Position numbers and translations under genes: made by a program. From positions 512,044 to 576,043 of the forward strand of contig NZ_CP023277.1 of assembly GCF_003065385.1 (NCBI RefSeq): a DNA stretch of 64,000 bases. The letters run 5' to 3'. The notes under the pieces were generated by a model. It was not told where the DNA came from, did no database searches, and saw only the letters and a program-made list of their open reading frames with translations. Source of the stretch: Polynucleobacter acidiphobus. Its GTDB lineage: Bacteria > Pseudomonadota > Gammaproteobacteria > Burkholderiales > Burkholderiaceae. Shown here piece after piece: positions 27,405 to 37,324 of this stretch (position 1 is the stretch's first letter; each line of letters starts with the position of its first letter).

Positions 27405-29267
27405 ATGGCCTTATTGCAAATCGCTGAACCTGGAATGGCACTCGCGCCCCATGAGCGTAAGGTGGCTATTGGTATTGATTTGGGAACAACCAACTCCTTA
27501 GTTGCGGTCGTTCGTGATGCCTTACCCAAAGTCTTAACGGATGCTGCTGGTCAGGCTCTATTTCCATCGGTGATTCGGTATTTACCAAATGGCGGCACGC
27601 AAGGCGGATTTGAGGCTTTGGCTCACGTGATCGAGGATCCAAAAAATACCATTGTCTCGGTAAAGCGTTTCATGGGACGCGGCTTAAATGATTTCAGACA
27701 ACAAGACTTTCCGTATGCATTGATTGATGAGCCTGGCATGGTCAAGTTACGAACCGTCGCAGGGGATAAAAGCCCAGTGGAAGTGAGTGCAGAGATCTTG
27801 GCACGATTACGACAACTGGCCGAGGATTCTGTGCAAGATGAAATCGTCGGGGCGGTAATCACAGTTCCCGCTTATTTTGATGATGCCCAACGTCAGGCCA
27901 CGAAAGACGCTGCCAAGCTTGCCGGGCTCCACGTCCTGCGGCTATTAAACGAGCCCACAGCGGCTGCGATTGCGTACGGCCTAGATAATGCCTCCGAGGG
28001 TATTTATGCCGTCTATGATCTTGGCGGCGGAACCTTTGATATCTCGATTTTGCGAATGAGTAAGGGCGTGTTTGAAGTTTTATCCACTGGCGGAGATTCT
28101 GCCTTGGGCGGTGATGACTTTGATCGATCAGTGTATGACTGGGTTATTGAAGAAGCTAAGCTGATAAACCTTGAGCCTAGGGATCAGCGAGCGCTACTGA
28201 GCGCAGCCAAGCGTGCCAAAGAAGAGTTAAGCAATGTGACCGAGACCCTTATTGAGCTCACCCTCATGAACGGACAATCCATCTCCCTAATTCTGACTCG
28301 CGATCAGTTCGGAGTGCTTACAAAGCCATTGGTGGATAAGACCATGGTTTCGGTTCGTAAAGCACTGCGAGATGCTCAACTCCAAGTAGGTGAGGTGAAG
28401 GGTGTTGTGATGGTTGGCGGCGCCACTCGAATGCCGCAAGTGCAAACTGCAGTCGGGGCATTTTTTAAGACCCAGCCCTTAAATAACCTTGATCCCGATC
28501 AGGTAGTTGCCCTTGGCGCAGCAATGCAGGCCGATCTTCTAGCGGGCAATCAAAGCAAGAACAATGAGTGGTTATTACTTGATGTTATCCCGCTATCCCT
28601 TGGTTTGGAAACCATGGGTGGACTCGTAGAAAAAATTATTCCGCGCAATACGCCAATTCCGGTTGCCAGGGCACAAGATTTCACGACCTTTAAAGATGGT
28701 CAGACCGGTTTATCGCTCCATATTGTGCAGGGGGAGCGTGAGGTCGTCGATGCTTGCCGATCCCTGGGGCGATTTGAGCTTAAGGGTATTCCTCCAATGG
28801 TTGCTGGTGCTGCGCGGATTCGTGTCACGTTTCAAGTGGACGCAGATGGGCTTTTATCAGTACATGCGATCGAGCAAAGTTCTGGGGTTCAGGCATCCAT
28901 TGAAATCAAGCCATCGTATGGACTCAATGATTCTGAGATTGCACGCATGCTGCAAGATGGATTTCAGGCCGCAGGCGATGATATGCGCGCGCGCGCATTA
29001 CGCGAGGAGCAGGTGGAGGCAAGGCGCTTATTAGAGGCAGTAAGCGCAGCACTGCAGGAGGATGGTGATCTACTAACCGATGTCGAGCGGGCCCTGATTC
29101 GTAAGGAAATGACTCAGTTGCAGGCACTTTTAGAATCCGAAACAAGCAGCGATATGTTGCGTAAAGCGATTGAAAAAGCCGCCAAGACCACCGATCCGTT
29201 TGCCGAAAAACGTATGAATGCGAGCATTCAGCGTGCACTGACAGGAAAAAATGTTGCTGAAATTTAA
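27405..29267 (+). CDS. hscA: Fe-S chaperone HscA (Hsp70 family)
   Basis: 620 residues, close to E. coli HscA (616). Hsp70 nucleotide-binding domain with [14 protein letters not shown] (about 23-36), [34 protein letters not shown] and [12 protein letters not shown], then the substrate domain with [17 protein letters not shown]-driven release of clusters from IscU, stimulated by HscB. It starts 11 bp after hscB. A (GC)n run near 28984 is coding and not a repeat element. Confidence 0.97.
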   Translation: MALLQIAEPGMALAPHERKVAIGIDLGTTNSLVAVVRDALPKVLTDAAGQALFPSVIRYLPNGGTQGGFEALAHVIEDPKNTIVSVKRFMGRGLNDFRQQDFPYALIDEPGMVKLRTVAGDKSPVEVSAEILARLRQLAEDSVQDEIVGAVITVPAYFDDAQRQATKDAAKLAGLHVLRLLNEPTAAAIAYGLDNASEGIYAVYDLGGGTFDISILRMSKGVFEVLSTGGDSALGGDDFDRSVYDWVIEEAKLINLEPRDQRALLSAAKRAKEELSNVTETLIELTLMNGQSISLILTRDQFGVLTKPLVDKTMVSVRKALRDAQLQVGEVKGVVMVGGATRMPQVQTAVGAFFKTQPLNNLDPDQVVALGAAMQADLLAGNQSKNNEWLLLDVIPLSLGLETMGGLVEKIIPRNTPIPVARAQDFTTFKDGQTGLSLHIVQGEREVVDACRSLGRFELKGIPPMVAGAARIRVTFQVDADGLLSVHAIEQSSGVQASIEIKPSYGLNDSEIARMLQDGFQAAGDDMRARALREEQVEARRLLEAVSAALQEDGDLLTDVERALIRKEMTQLQALLESETSSDMLRKAIEKAAKTTDPFAEKRMNASIQRALTGKNVAEI

Positions 29268-29284
29268 CTCTTGAGAATAATGTA

Positions 29285-29623
29285 ATGACCCAAATTGTTG
29301 TGTTGCCACATTCTGAATATTGTCCTGATGGCGCAGTGATTGAAGCCGAGCCAGGAACCAGTATTTGTGAGACCTTGCTTGCCAATGATATTGAAATTGA
29401 ACATGCGTGCGATATGGTGTGCGCTTGCACCACGTGTCATGTCATTGTGCGCGAAGGCTTTGCGAGTCTTAATGAGCCCGATGAAAACGAAGAGGATATG
29501 CTTGATCGCGCCTGGGGTCTGTCGCCACAGTCCCGTCTGTCGTGTCAGGCCATCGTGGCTAAAACGGATTTGGTGATTGAAATCCCTAAATATTCGATCA
29601 ATCACGCCAAAGAAAATCATTAG
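29285..29623 (+). CDS. fdx: [2Fe-2S] ferredoxin, ISC type
   Basis: 112 residues, adrenodoxin-like. Cluster ligands C42, C48, C51 and C87 (HACDMVCACTTC, then RLSCQA), with an additional C46 that is also present in E. coli Fdx. It provides electrons for cluster assembly on IscU. No iscX follows; the next gene, 11 bp on, is an HNH protein. Confidence 0.97.
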   Translation: MTQIVVLPHSEYCPDGAVIEAEPGTSICETLLANDIEIEHACDMVCACTTCHVIVREGFASLNEPDENEEDMLDRAWGLSPQSRLSCQAIVAKTDLVIEIPKYSINHAKENH

Positions 29624-29634
29624 CCCTAAATTTT

Positions 29635-29982
29635 ATGTTGGGTCGGATTCGCCAAAAGCAAATTGATTCAATCGAAGCGGCATCAGTCAGCTCTAATCCA
29701 ATTATTTGCCCTATTTGCGAGCGTGAGATTCCTTCTGCACAAATGGATGCGCATCATCTGATTCCACGCTCTAAGGGTGGCAAGGAGACGCAGTATTTGC
29801 ACCGAATCTGCCATCGTCAGATCCACGCTTTATTTACCGAGACGGAGTTAGCGAAGCGTTTGAACTCTGCGGATGCAATTCGCCAACATCCGCAAATGCA
29901 GCGCTTTATTGAGTGGGTCAAAAATAAGCCAGACGGCTTTTACGAGCGGGTTTCCAAAAGTTCCCGCTTAAAAGAGCGGTAA
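29635..29982 (+). CDS. Small HNH endonuclease-family protein
   Basis: 115 residues. A CPICE knuckle (about 26-30), then AHHLIPRSKGGKETQYLHRICHRQIHALF, an HNH/beta-beta-alpha-metal core with the catalytic HH pair near 49-50 and a zinc-binding C/H set, and a conserved-looking C-terminal IEWVKNKPDGFYER. Similar small HNH proteins occur across proteobacteria, with no known role. It starts 11 bp after fdx on the same strand, so it should be transcribed with the isc operon, and its stop is 2 bp from the lysS stop. A small stem with CCGCT/AGCGG arms (29964-29979) lies at its 3' end. Confidence 0.85.
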   Translation: MLGRIRQKQIDSIEAASVSSNPIICPICEREIPSAQMDAHHLIPRSKGGKETQYLHRICHRQIHALFTETELAKRLNSADAIRQHPQMQRFIEWVKNKPDGFYERVSKSSRLKER

Positions 29983-29984
29983 GT

Positions 29985-31529
29985 TTATTCGTCTTCCCGA
30001 CGTAAATGCGGAAACAGGATCACATCACGAATATTGGGTACGTCGGTGAGCAGCATGACTAATCGATCGATGCCAATACCGCAGCCTCCGGTAGGGGGCA
30101 TGCCATATTCAAGGGCCCGAATGAAGTCGTGGTCAAAATACATGGCCTCTTCGTCGCCAGCATCCTTTTGGGCGACTTGCTTTCGAAAGCGCTCAGCCTG
30201 ATCCTCGGCATCATTTAGTTCTGAGAAACCATTTGCAATTTCACGGCCTGTAATAAAAAGCTCAAAACGCTCGGTTACTCCTTTACGAGTATCGGACTCG
30301 CGCGCCAAGGGACTTACTTCGATGGGGTAATCAATAATGTAGGTAGGATCCCAAAGATGTTCTTCGGCCACCAGTTCAAATAAGGCAAGCTGTAAGGCTC
30401 CCAAGCCAGCATTTTTTAGTGGCGGAGAGTTCAGGTCTTCACCACCTTTTTTAAGCTCGCCGCGAATAAATTCAGGATCCTCTAGCTGATTAGCAGAGTA
30501 GGATTTTTTCGAAAGAGGGCTGTACTTTAAGATCGCCTCGGTAATGGTCAGACGGTCAAAGGGTTTGGCAAGATCCAGTGGGCGACCTTGGTGGGTCAGG
30601 GTTGCGGTCCCCTGGGCATCGATGGCTGCACTGCGAATCAGGTTCTCCGTGAAATCCATGAGCCACCGATAGTCGGTATAAGCCGCATAAAACTCCATCA
30701 TGGTGAACTCGGGGTTATGGCGGGGACTTACACCTTCATTGCGGAAATTACGATTAATCTCAAAAACGCGTTCAAACCCCCCCACGATTAAACGCTTTAG
30801 ATACAACTCTGGAGCGATACGCAAAAACATTTGCATATCAAGTGCATTATGGTGGGTAATAAATGGTTTGGCTGCAGCGCCACCAGGAATCGGATGGAGC
30901 ATGGGCGTCTCGACTTCCATAAACTGTGCGTCAGTCATGTGGCGACGCAGCGAAGTAATCACTTTGCTACGCGCTAAGAACGTATTTCGGCTATCTGAAT
31001 TCACAATCAGATCTACATAGCGTTGCCGATATTTCAATTCTTGATCGGCAAGCCCATGGAATTTATCGGGCAGGGGGCGTAAAGACTTGCTTAAAAGTCT
31101 CAGTGTGGAGCACTCAATCGATAACTCACCCTTGTTCGTTTTAAATAAATAGCCTTCGGCAGCAATAATGTCACCAAGATCCCAATGCTTAAATGCCGCA
31201 TGAACTTCACCGCCGGTGACATCATCACTGATATAAAACTGAATTTGACCACTGCGATCTTGAATGGTCGCGAAGCTGGCTTTACCCATCACTCGCTTTA
31301 GAACCATCCGGCCGGCAACTTTGACATGAATACGCTTGCTGGTTAATTCTTCTTTATTAAATGAGTCGTAATGCTGATGAAGGTCAGCCGCCAAGTGAGT
31401 TGGAACAAAGTCATTGGGGTATGCAATTCCTGCTTGGCGTAGCTTTGCTAATTTCTCACGCCGCTCGGCAATGATGTGATTTTCATCTTGCGCTGGAATC
31501 GGTGGGTCTTGTTGGTCTAAGTTACTCAT
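29985..31529 (-). CDS. lysS: Lysyl-tRNA synthetase (class II)
   Basis: 514 residues. N-terminal OB fold ([22 protein letters not shown], about 70-91), class II motif 1 around [21 protein letters not shown], motif 2 [20 protein letters not shown], and motif 3 [15 protein letters not shown] near the C-terminus. It charges tRNA-Lys. It follows prfB by 9 bp, the common prfB-lysS arrangement. Confidence 0.98.
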   Translation of the reverse strand: MSNLDQQDPPIPAQDENHIIAERREKLAKLRQAGIAYPNDFVPTHLAADLHQHYDSFNKEELTSKRIHVKVAGRMVLKRVMGKASFATIQDRSGQIQFYISDDVTGGEVHAAFKHWDLGDIIAAEGYLFKTNKGELSIECSTLRLLSKSLRPLPDKFHGLADQELKYRQRYVDLIVNSDSRNTFLARSKVITSLRRHMTDAQFMEVETPMLHPIPGGAAAKPFITHHNALDMQMFLRIAPELYLKRLIVGGFERVFEINRNFRNEGVSPRHNPEFTMMEFYAAYTDYRWLMDFTENLIRSAAIDAQGTATLTHQGRPLDLAKPFDRLTITEAILKYSPLSKKSYSANQLEDPEFIRGELKKGGEDLNSPPLKNAGLGALQLALFELVAEEHLWDPTYIIDYPIEVSPLARESDTRKGVTERFELFITGREIANGFSELNDAEDQAERFRKQVAQKDAGDEEAMYFDHDFIRALEYGMPPTGGCGIGIDRLVMLLTDVPNIRDVILFPHLRREDE

Positions 31530-31538
31530 AGCAGAATC

Positions 31539-32643
31539 TTACACGCCCTGTTTAAGGCTGGCCTCAATAAATGCGTCAAGATCACCATCCAAGACTTTCT
31601 GGGTATTGGAGATCTCAACATTGGTTCGTAAATCTTTAATACGACTTTGATCAAGTACGTAAGAGCGGATTTGATGTCCCCAACCAACATCGGTTTTGCT
31701 GGCCTCTAACTTGTCTTGCTCGGCACGTCGTTTACGCATCTCATGTTCATATAAGCGTGACTTGAGCATGCTCATTGCCTCAGCCCGGTTGCGATGCTGG
31801 CTGCGATCATTTTGACACTGCACCACAATGCCTGTTGGAATATGTGTGAGTCGAACTGCAGAGTCAGTCTTATTAATGTGTTGACCGCCAGCACCAGAAG
31901 CGCGATAGGTATCAGTACGAATATCGGCAGGATTGATTTCAATCTCGATCGAGTCATCAATCTCGGGGTACACATAAATACTGGCAAATGAGGTATGGCG
32001 ACCGCCAGAGGAGTCAAACGGTGATTTACGGACTAAGCGGTGCACACCCGTTTCGGAGCGGAGATGACCATACGCATATTCCCCATCAACCTTAATCGTG
32101 GCGCTTTTAATGCCGGCGACATCACCGTCAGACTCTTCCAAAATCTCTGTTTTGTAGCCTTTGCGCTCACAGTATTTGAGGTATTGGCGATACAGCATAC
32201 TGGCCCAATCACAAGCTTCAGTACCGCCAGCCCCCGCCTGAATATCAATAAAGCAATTGCAAGGATCCATTTCATTATGGAACATCCGCCTAAATTCGAG
32301 ATCGGCAATAATTTTTTCATAAGCACCAGCATCCGCTTCAAGGGATAGCAGGGTATCCAAATCATTCTCGGCGCGAGCGAGATCCATTAGTTCCATGCTG
32401 CTAATAATGTTTTGCTGTAAATCAGTTAGGGTACTCACTACACCTTCGAGTAACTTTTTTTCTTTCCCAAAGGCTTGTGCTTGTTTTGGATCATCCCAAA
32501 TTTTGGGATCCTCCAAAATACGATTGACTTCAATTAGGCGGTTTGTTTTGGCATCAAAGTCAAAGATACCCCCGAAGGGCTTGCTCGCGAGCGAGGAGAT
32601 CTTTGAAGGCGTTGGTAATTTGATTCAGTTGTTCGGCTTCCAT
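31539..32643 (-). CDS. prfB: Peptide chain release factor 2, with programmed +1 frameshift
   Basis: The frame-zero segment starts at the ATG at 32643 and encodes 27 residues up to an in-frame TGA at 32562-32560. Ribosomes must skip one base at CTT-TGA-C and continue from GAC at 32561 to the stop at 31539, giving 367 residues; E. coli RF2 has 365. Motifs: SPF (RF2 codon recognition) in [11 protein letters not shown] and GGQ in [15 protein letters not shown]2 reads UGA and UAA, so low RF2 raises its own frameshifting. An annotation that starts at 32516 is a truncated call. The ATG is 23 bp after the recJ stop. Confidence 0.97.
32559..32574 (-). promoter_or_regulatory. RF2 programmed frameshift site
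   Basis: On the coding strand: CGG GGG TAT CTT TGA C. The internal Shine-Dalgarno-like G-run sits three bases before the slippery CTT, followed by the UGA stop and C, the weak termination context. This is the same layout as E. coli prfB (AGG GGG UAU CUU UGA C). Confidence 0.97.
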
Positions 32644-32666
32644 GAGCGAATTATACGGGTAAGAGC

Positions 32667-34409
32667 CTATTGGAGTGGGTCATCGATGGCTTCAATGATC
32701 AGTTGGATACGGGCCTCGTCACGAAAACGATCGCTCACTAGACGAAATGCTAGAAATGCGAGTTGCGGTAGCGTTTGAGTGCGATTAAACCAAACTGCCG
32801 ATACGACGGGCGTATGGTTTTCATCATTCGCAATCGGGCGAAGTAAAAGACGTAAGTGCTTATCCTTCATCAGCGACTGCTGTAGCACCTCAAATTTGCC
32901 ATAGAAAAGCGGTTGCGGAAAACCTTGACCCCAGATCTCTTGCATCAAGCGATCGGCAATTTCAACGGTGAATTGATCTGGATCCAAAGAGCCATCATGG
33001 ATACAGCGCCTTTGCAAAATTTCATCACCGAGTAGGCTAGTGCTGATCTCTCGAAAGTAATTTTCAAAGTCATCAAAGTCGGATTGGCGAATCGTGAGGC
33101 CTGCTGCCATGGCATGGCCGCCAAACTTCAAAATAAGCCCAGGGTATTTTTTTGAAACTAAGTCAAGGGCATCACGCAGATGAAAGCCCTGAATCGATCG
33201 ACCGGAACCACGCAGCAATCGAGTACCAGAATCATCATCCGCAGGTGCAAAAACAATCGTTGGGCGATTGAAGCGTTCCTTTAGTCGCGAGGCAACAATG
33301 CCCACTACACCCTGATGCCAATCAGGATGCCATAAGCAGAGTGCTGGTTGTTCATTAACGGATAAATTAGCAAGGCTCGCAAGCGCGGATTCTTGCATGC
33401 CGGACTCGATCACGCGCCGCTCTCGATTAATCCGATCAAGTTCCTGTGCAAGCGATGTTGCGCGAACCTGATCGTCACATAGCAGTAATTGAATTCCTAA
33501 GCTCATATCGGCTAAGCGACCAGCTGCATTTAAGCGAGGCCCAATTGCAAATCCTAGATCAAAGGGGCTGGCAGACCTGGGATCTCGCCCGGCTACCTCA
33601 AATAAGGCCAGCAATCCTGCTGGCGCGAGACCCTGACGTATTTTTCTAAGACCTTGTGAGACCAAAATACGGTTATTGCGATCGAGTTGGGCAACGTCTG
33701 CAACCGTGCCAAGTGCTACCAAGCTAAAGAGCTGCTCGAGTTTTGGTTGAGTCTCGACTGTAAATACACCTCGTTCTCGTAATAGGGTGCGTAAGGCAAT
33801 CAAAATATAAAACATCACCCCAACACCCGCCAGCGCCTTACTTGAAAACGCACACTCCGGCTGATTGGGATTGACGATTGCAAGTGCGTTTGGCAGCTGA
33901 TCGCTGGGTAGATGGTGATCGGTAACCAGAACATCGATGCCGTGTGTCTTGGCATAGTCAATTCCTTGATGGCTAGCAATCCCGTTATCAACCGTAATTA
34001 AGAGCGATGGTCTTGGATTGAGTTCAAGTGCCATATCAACCACCTCTGGGGTTAGCCCATATCCCATCGTGAAGCGATTTGGAACCAGGTAACCCAATTG
34101 CTCGTCAGATGCCCCCAGCATCCGTAATCCTCGCATCCCAACGGCACAGGCGGTTGCGCCATCACAGTCGTAATCAGCGACAATCACCATCGGTCGTTTT
34201 GCGCTGATTGCATCGGCCAATAATCTCGCCGCTATCTCACATTCCTTGAGTGAAGAGGGCGGTAGTAAATGCTTCGCCTCAAGACTTAGATCTGAGTAAT
34301 CCTGAATGCCTCGAGCAGCGTATAAGCGGGCAAAGAGTGGATCAATGCCATGCCCTTCTAAGCTCGCAGTAATTTCATTTGGATAGGTGCGTTGGCTAAA
34401 AATACTCAT
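32667..34409 (-). CDS. recJ: Single-stranded-DNA-specific exonuclease RecJ
   Basis: 580 residues (E. coli 577). DHH-family phosphoesterase motifs: VIVADYDCDGATACAV (about 74-89), LITVDNGIASH, DVLVTDHHLPSD (the DHH motif, about 164-175), and DHHA1 GGHAMAAGLTI. 5'-3' degradation of single-stranded DNA in recombination, mismatch and base-excision repair. It overlaps the upstream RpfE-like gene by 4 bp (ATGA type) and is followed by prfB. Confidence 0.97.
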   Translation of the reverse strand: MSIFSQRTYPNEITASLEGHGIDPLFARLYAARGIQDYSDLSLEAKHLLPPSSLKECEIAARLLADAISAKRPMVIVADYDCDGATACAVGMRGLRMLGASDEQLGYLVPNRFTMGYGLTPEVVDMALELNPRPSLLITVDNGIASHQGIDYAKTHGIDVLVTDHHLPSDQLPNALAIVNPNQPECAFSSKALAGVGVMFYILIALRTLLRERGVFTVETQPKLEQLFSLVALGTVADVAQLDRNNRILVSQGLRKIRQGLAPAGLLALFEVAGRDPRSASPFDLGFAIGPRLNAAGRLADMSLGIQLLLCDDQVRATSLAQELDRINRERRVIESGMQESALASLANLSVNEQPALCLWHPDWHQGVVGIVASRLKERFNRPTIVFAPADDDSGTRLLRGSGRSIQGFHLRDALDLVSKKYPGLILKFGGHAMAAGLTIRQSDFDDFENYFREISTSLLGDEILQRRCIHDGSLDPDQFTVEIADRLMQEIWGQGFPQPLFYGKFEVLQQSLMKDKHLRLLLRPIANDENHTPVVSAVWFNRTQTLPQLAFLAFRLVSDRFRDEARIQLIIEAIDDPLQ

Positions 34410-35308
34410 GCCTGTAATTCTTCCCAGGTCGGTGGCTGATTTTTATACCAAAACTTCCATGCAGGGCCCCGATAGTCTTTGGCTCGGAGCGTGCGTTTGC
34501 GAATGCTGCCGGGAAAATCAATTAAGGTAATTTCAAGGTCGGACTCAAGCATTGCTTGGATCAAGCGAGGCCATTGCTTATCAATATGCTTTAACCATAC
34601 AAAGGTATTACTTGCTTGTTGTTCCCATTGAATAGACTCAGAGCTCAAAAGAGGGATGCCACACTGTGCAGCAATCGATGTCATCCAGGGATGATCACTA
34701 ATCATTTGAGTTGCATTGGTTAATTCAGGCGAATAAGTAATATCGGTTGCTTTACCAATCCCGTAGACCCATACCGAATTAATCCGGGGTAATCCTTGCG
34801 CCTCCCGCGCCTCATTGATGGGGTGAATATGCCAGCGCATTTGGATCTCATTCTGAATCCTGCGCCAACATTTAGCTAAACCTGATACAACGGTATCTTT
34901 TGGAAGCCACCAATCGATATTGCGCCCTGTAGCCTGCGCAACGCTGTGGGTGTAGAGTGATTCATAATCGTTTGCAGCATAAATCCAAGCATTTGGACTA
35001 CGCGAGATTGGAATAATTCCTTCTTCATTCAGAATGGTATTTGCCTCTTCCATCAAGATCATGATTTCATCAGTGGGTATCGATAACTCTGATAGTGGAA
35101 GCAGGACAAGATGATCGCGCGTCGCATGTAAATGAACTGGTTCAATACACAGTTGAATTTGATCATTTGGATTTGCATGAAGAACGCTGCCAAGAGCAAA
35201 GGAGTCGCCAATCAGATAGCGCTCATGCGGCAGGGCCTTGGGTGCATACGCAATGTCATGGTTGAGCTGATCCTCCCCGGAAAGAAGAATGTTAATTTGT
35301 TGACTCAT
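34406..35308 (-). CDS. Conserved protein of the recJ-linked RpfE/phosphoglycerate-mutase-like family
   Basis: About 300 residues, with no transmembrane segments or signal peptide. Segments such as CIEPVHLHATRDHLVLL and INSVWVYGIGK fit the 'RpfE-type' family (also labelled cofactor-independent phosphoglycerate mutase-like) that lies beside recJ in Xanthomonas and many betaproteobacteria. The biochemical role is not established, and the Xanthomonas name comes from the rpf locus and not from a known activity. I use the ATG at 35308; a TTG at 35329 would add seven residues. It overlaps recJ by 4 bp. Confidence 0.75.
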   Translation of the reverse strand: MSQQINILLSGEDQLNHDIAYAPKALPHERYLIGDSFALGSVLHANPNDQIQLCIEPVHLHATRDHLVLLPLSELSIPTDEIMILMEEANTILNEEGIIPISRSPNAWIYAANDYESLYTHSVAQATGRNIDWWLPKDTVVSGLAKCWRRIQNEIQMRWHIHPINEAREAQGLPRINSVWVYGIGKATDITYSPELTNATQMISDHPWMTSIAAQCGIPLLSSESIQWEQQASNTFVWLKHIDKQWPRLIQAMLESDLEITLIDFPGSIRKRTLRAKDYRGPAWKFWYKNQPPTWEELQA

Positions 35309-35376
35309 GACCCTAATTTTAGGTGGCAATTACTCAACTTGCTCAGTAGGTGGTGCCAATTGCTTAAACTGTGAAG

Positions 35377-36639
35377 ATGTGGAAGATTCCGATTGAACTG
35401 GAGATTGGCCTAAAGTACACTCGCTCGCGGCGTAGGAAGGCCGTTGGTCAGCGCGATGGGTTTCTATCCTTTATTTCTGGGATCTCTATGGCGGGGATCG
35501 CGCTTGGGGTTGCAGCCCTAATTGTGGTGCTCTCAGTTATGAATGGATTTCAGAAAGAGGTGCGAGACCGCATGCTTTCGGTTCTCTCGCATATTGAGAT
35601 CACTTCCCCGAATGGTTTATCTGACTGGGAACCGCTCGCCGAGACACTCGCAAAGCAAGCTCATGTTCTAGGGGTTGCCCCGATGGTGAGTTCTCAAGGT
35701 CTTCTCTCCCGAGCTGAATCGATGCGCGGGGTTGTTCTTCGCGGGGTTGATCCAGCTTTAGAGAGTCGAGTATCCGATCTACCCAAGCAATTGATTGTGG
35801 GTTCAATCAGCGATCTGAAGCCCGGGCAATTTGGGGTTGTTCTTGGAACGCAACTGGCAGGCACGCTTGGTGTGCGGGTTGGTGATCGTGTAAACCTATT
35901 AGTTCCAGAAGGTGACTTAACCCCTGCTGGAATGATGCCCCGAATGAGGGCTCTTCAGGTTGTTGGCATGGTCGATAGTGGCCATTATGAATACGATAGT
36001 ACTTTGGCAGTCATGCACTGGAAAGACGCCGCTGCCTTATTACGAATGACCGACCCAACTGGTTTGCGAGTGAAGGTCGATGATATGCAAAAGGCCCCTG
36101 AAATTGCTGTGCGCTTAGCCCAGGTGGTACCGCAAGCGCTTTGGGTCAGTGATTGGTCACGCTCAAATCGTAATTGGTTTGCTGCAGTCCAAACCGAGAA
36201 AAAAATGATGTTCATTATCTTGACCTTAATTATTGCAGTAGCAGCATTTAACTTAGTTTCCACTCTAGTAATGACGGTGACGGATAAGCAGGCAGATATT
36301 GCAATTTTGCGAACCATGGGAGCGAGTGCGGGACTGGTACAACGAATATTCTTAGTTCAAGGTTTGGCAATTGGTTTATTGGGCTCGCTGCTCGGGGTGG
36401 CGTTTGGATTACTCATTGCCCTCAATATTGACGTGATCGTGCCGTTTATTGAGACTCTTTTCCGAGTCCAGTTCTTGCCCAGAGATATTTACTTCATTAG
36501 TCAGTTGCCATCGGATGTGCGTCTCGATGACGTGCTAAAGGTGGGAATCATGGCATTTGTTCTATCGATTCTTGCAACGATTTACCCAAGCCGAAGGGCG
36601 GCACAGGTTAAACCAGCCGAGGCATTGCGCTATGAGTAA
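35377..36639 (+). CDS. lolC: Lipoprotein-releasing ABC transporter permease LolC/LolE
   Basis: About 420 residues. N-terminal membrane anchor ([26 protein letters not shown]), periplasmic MacB-like domain (about 50-265), then three C-terminal membrane helices of the FtsX fold, ending [17 protein letters not shown]. With LolD it extracts outer-membrane lipoproteins from the inner membrane. Only one permease gene is present, so the transporter probably uses a LolF-like homodimer in place of LolC+LolE. ATG at 35377 is preferred to GTG at 35371. The end overlaps lolD by 8 bp. Confidence 0.92.
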   Translation: MWKIPIELEIGLKYTRSRRRKAVGQRDGFLSFISGISMAGIALGVAALIVVLSVMNGFQKEVRDRMLSVLSHIEITSPNGLSDWEPLAETLAKQAHVLGVAPMVSSQGLLSRAESMRGVVLRGVDPALESRVSDLPKQLIVGSISDLKPGQFGVVLGTQLAGTLGVRVGDRVNLLVPEGDLTPAGMMPRMRALQVVGMVDSGHYEYDSTLAVMHWKDAAALLRMTDPTGLRVKVDDMQKAPEIAVRLAQVVPQALWVSDWSRSNRNWFAAVQTEKKMMFIILTLIIAVAAFNLVSTLVMTVTDKQADIAILRTMGASAGLVQRIFLVQGLAIGLLGSLLGVAFGLLIALNIDVIVPFIETLFRVQFLPRDIYFISQLPSDVRLDDVLKVGIMAFVLSILATIYPSRRAAQVKPAEALRYE

Positions 36640-37318
36640 ACCAGTTCTCAAAGCCTCTCATCTTGCAAAAACCTATGGCGCAGGTTTGAATGCGGTGGAG
36701 GTACTGAAAGCAGTCGATTTGGAGCTAAGTCCAGCCGAGAAGGTTGCCATTGTGGGATCCTCCGGCTCAGGTAAAAGTACTTTGCTCCATCTCTTGGGAG
36801 GATTGGATACAGCTAGTGCTGGTGAGGTGGAGTTGGCCGGTCAATTACTCAATCGGATGAGTCCGAAGGAGCTTGATCGGATTCGTAATCAACATTTAGG
36901 CTTTGTGTACCAGTTTCATCATCTGCTTGATGAATTAACAGCGCTTGAGAATGTCGCCTTACCTTTACGCATTAGAGGTTTAAGTCAGGAGGATGCTCAA
37001 GCCCCAGCACAGGTTTTATTGGATGCGGTTGGTTTAGGAGCGCGCTTGCATCACACCCCAGCGGAGTTATCGGGGGGTGAGCGTCAACGGGTTGCGGTAG
37101 CGCGTGCTTTAGTTGGAAAACCCGATTGTGTGTTGGCCGACGAGCCAACGGGTAACTTGGATACGGAGACTGCTGATCGGGTATTCGATTTAATGCTCGA
37201 TATTGCTAAAGAGCAGGGCACCGGATTTTTGATCGTGACCCATGATCCCGTTCGGGCAAAACGGTGCGATCGTATTTTGCGCTTGACCCGCGGCGTACTC
37301 GAGCCATTTGGGGAATAG
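36632..37318 (+). CDS. lolD: Lipoprotein-releasing ABC transporter ATPase LolD
   Basis: 228 residues from the ATG inside the lolC tail; E. coli LolD has 233. Walker [17 protein letters not shown] (about 43-58), Q-loop [17 protein letters not shown], signature [15 protein letters not shown], Walker [13 protein letters not shown], switch histidine in LIVTHD. It powers lipoprotein release by LolC/E. Frames that begin further upstream (36557) lie inside lolC and are not the start. Confidence 0.95.
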   Translation: MSKPVLKASHLAKTYGAGLNAVEVLKAVDLELSPAEKVAIVGSSGSGKSTLLHLLGGLDTASAGEVELAGQLLNRMSPKELDRIRNQHLGFVYQFHHLLDELTALENVALPLRIRGLSQEDAQAPAQVLLDAVGLGARLHHTPAELSGGERQRVAVARALVGKPDCVLADEPTGNLDTETADRVFDLMLDIAKEQGTGFLIVTHDPVRAKRCDRILRLTRGVLEPFGE

Positions 37319-37324
37319 TGATCG

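Noticed and set aside
28984-28995. Short alternating GC run
   Set aside because: It is in-frame coding sequence of hscA (Ala/Arg codons) and too short for a repeat element.
29635-29982. HNH gene as a homing endonuclease or mobile element
   Set aside because: No intron, intein, repeats or target duplication surround it, and its sequence looks like the stable small HNH family of proteobacteria.
36557-36631. N-terminal extension of lolD
   Set aside because: It lies in the lolC coding sequence, out of frame with it, and LolD homology begins at the ATG at 36632.
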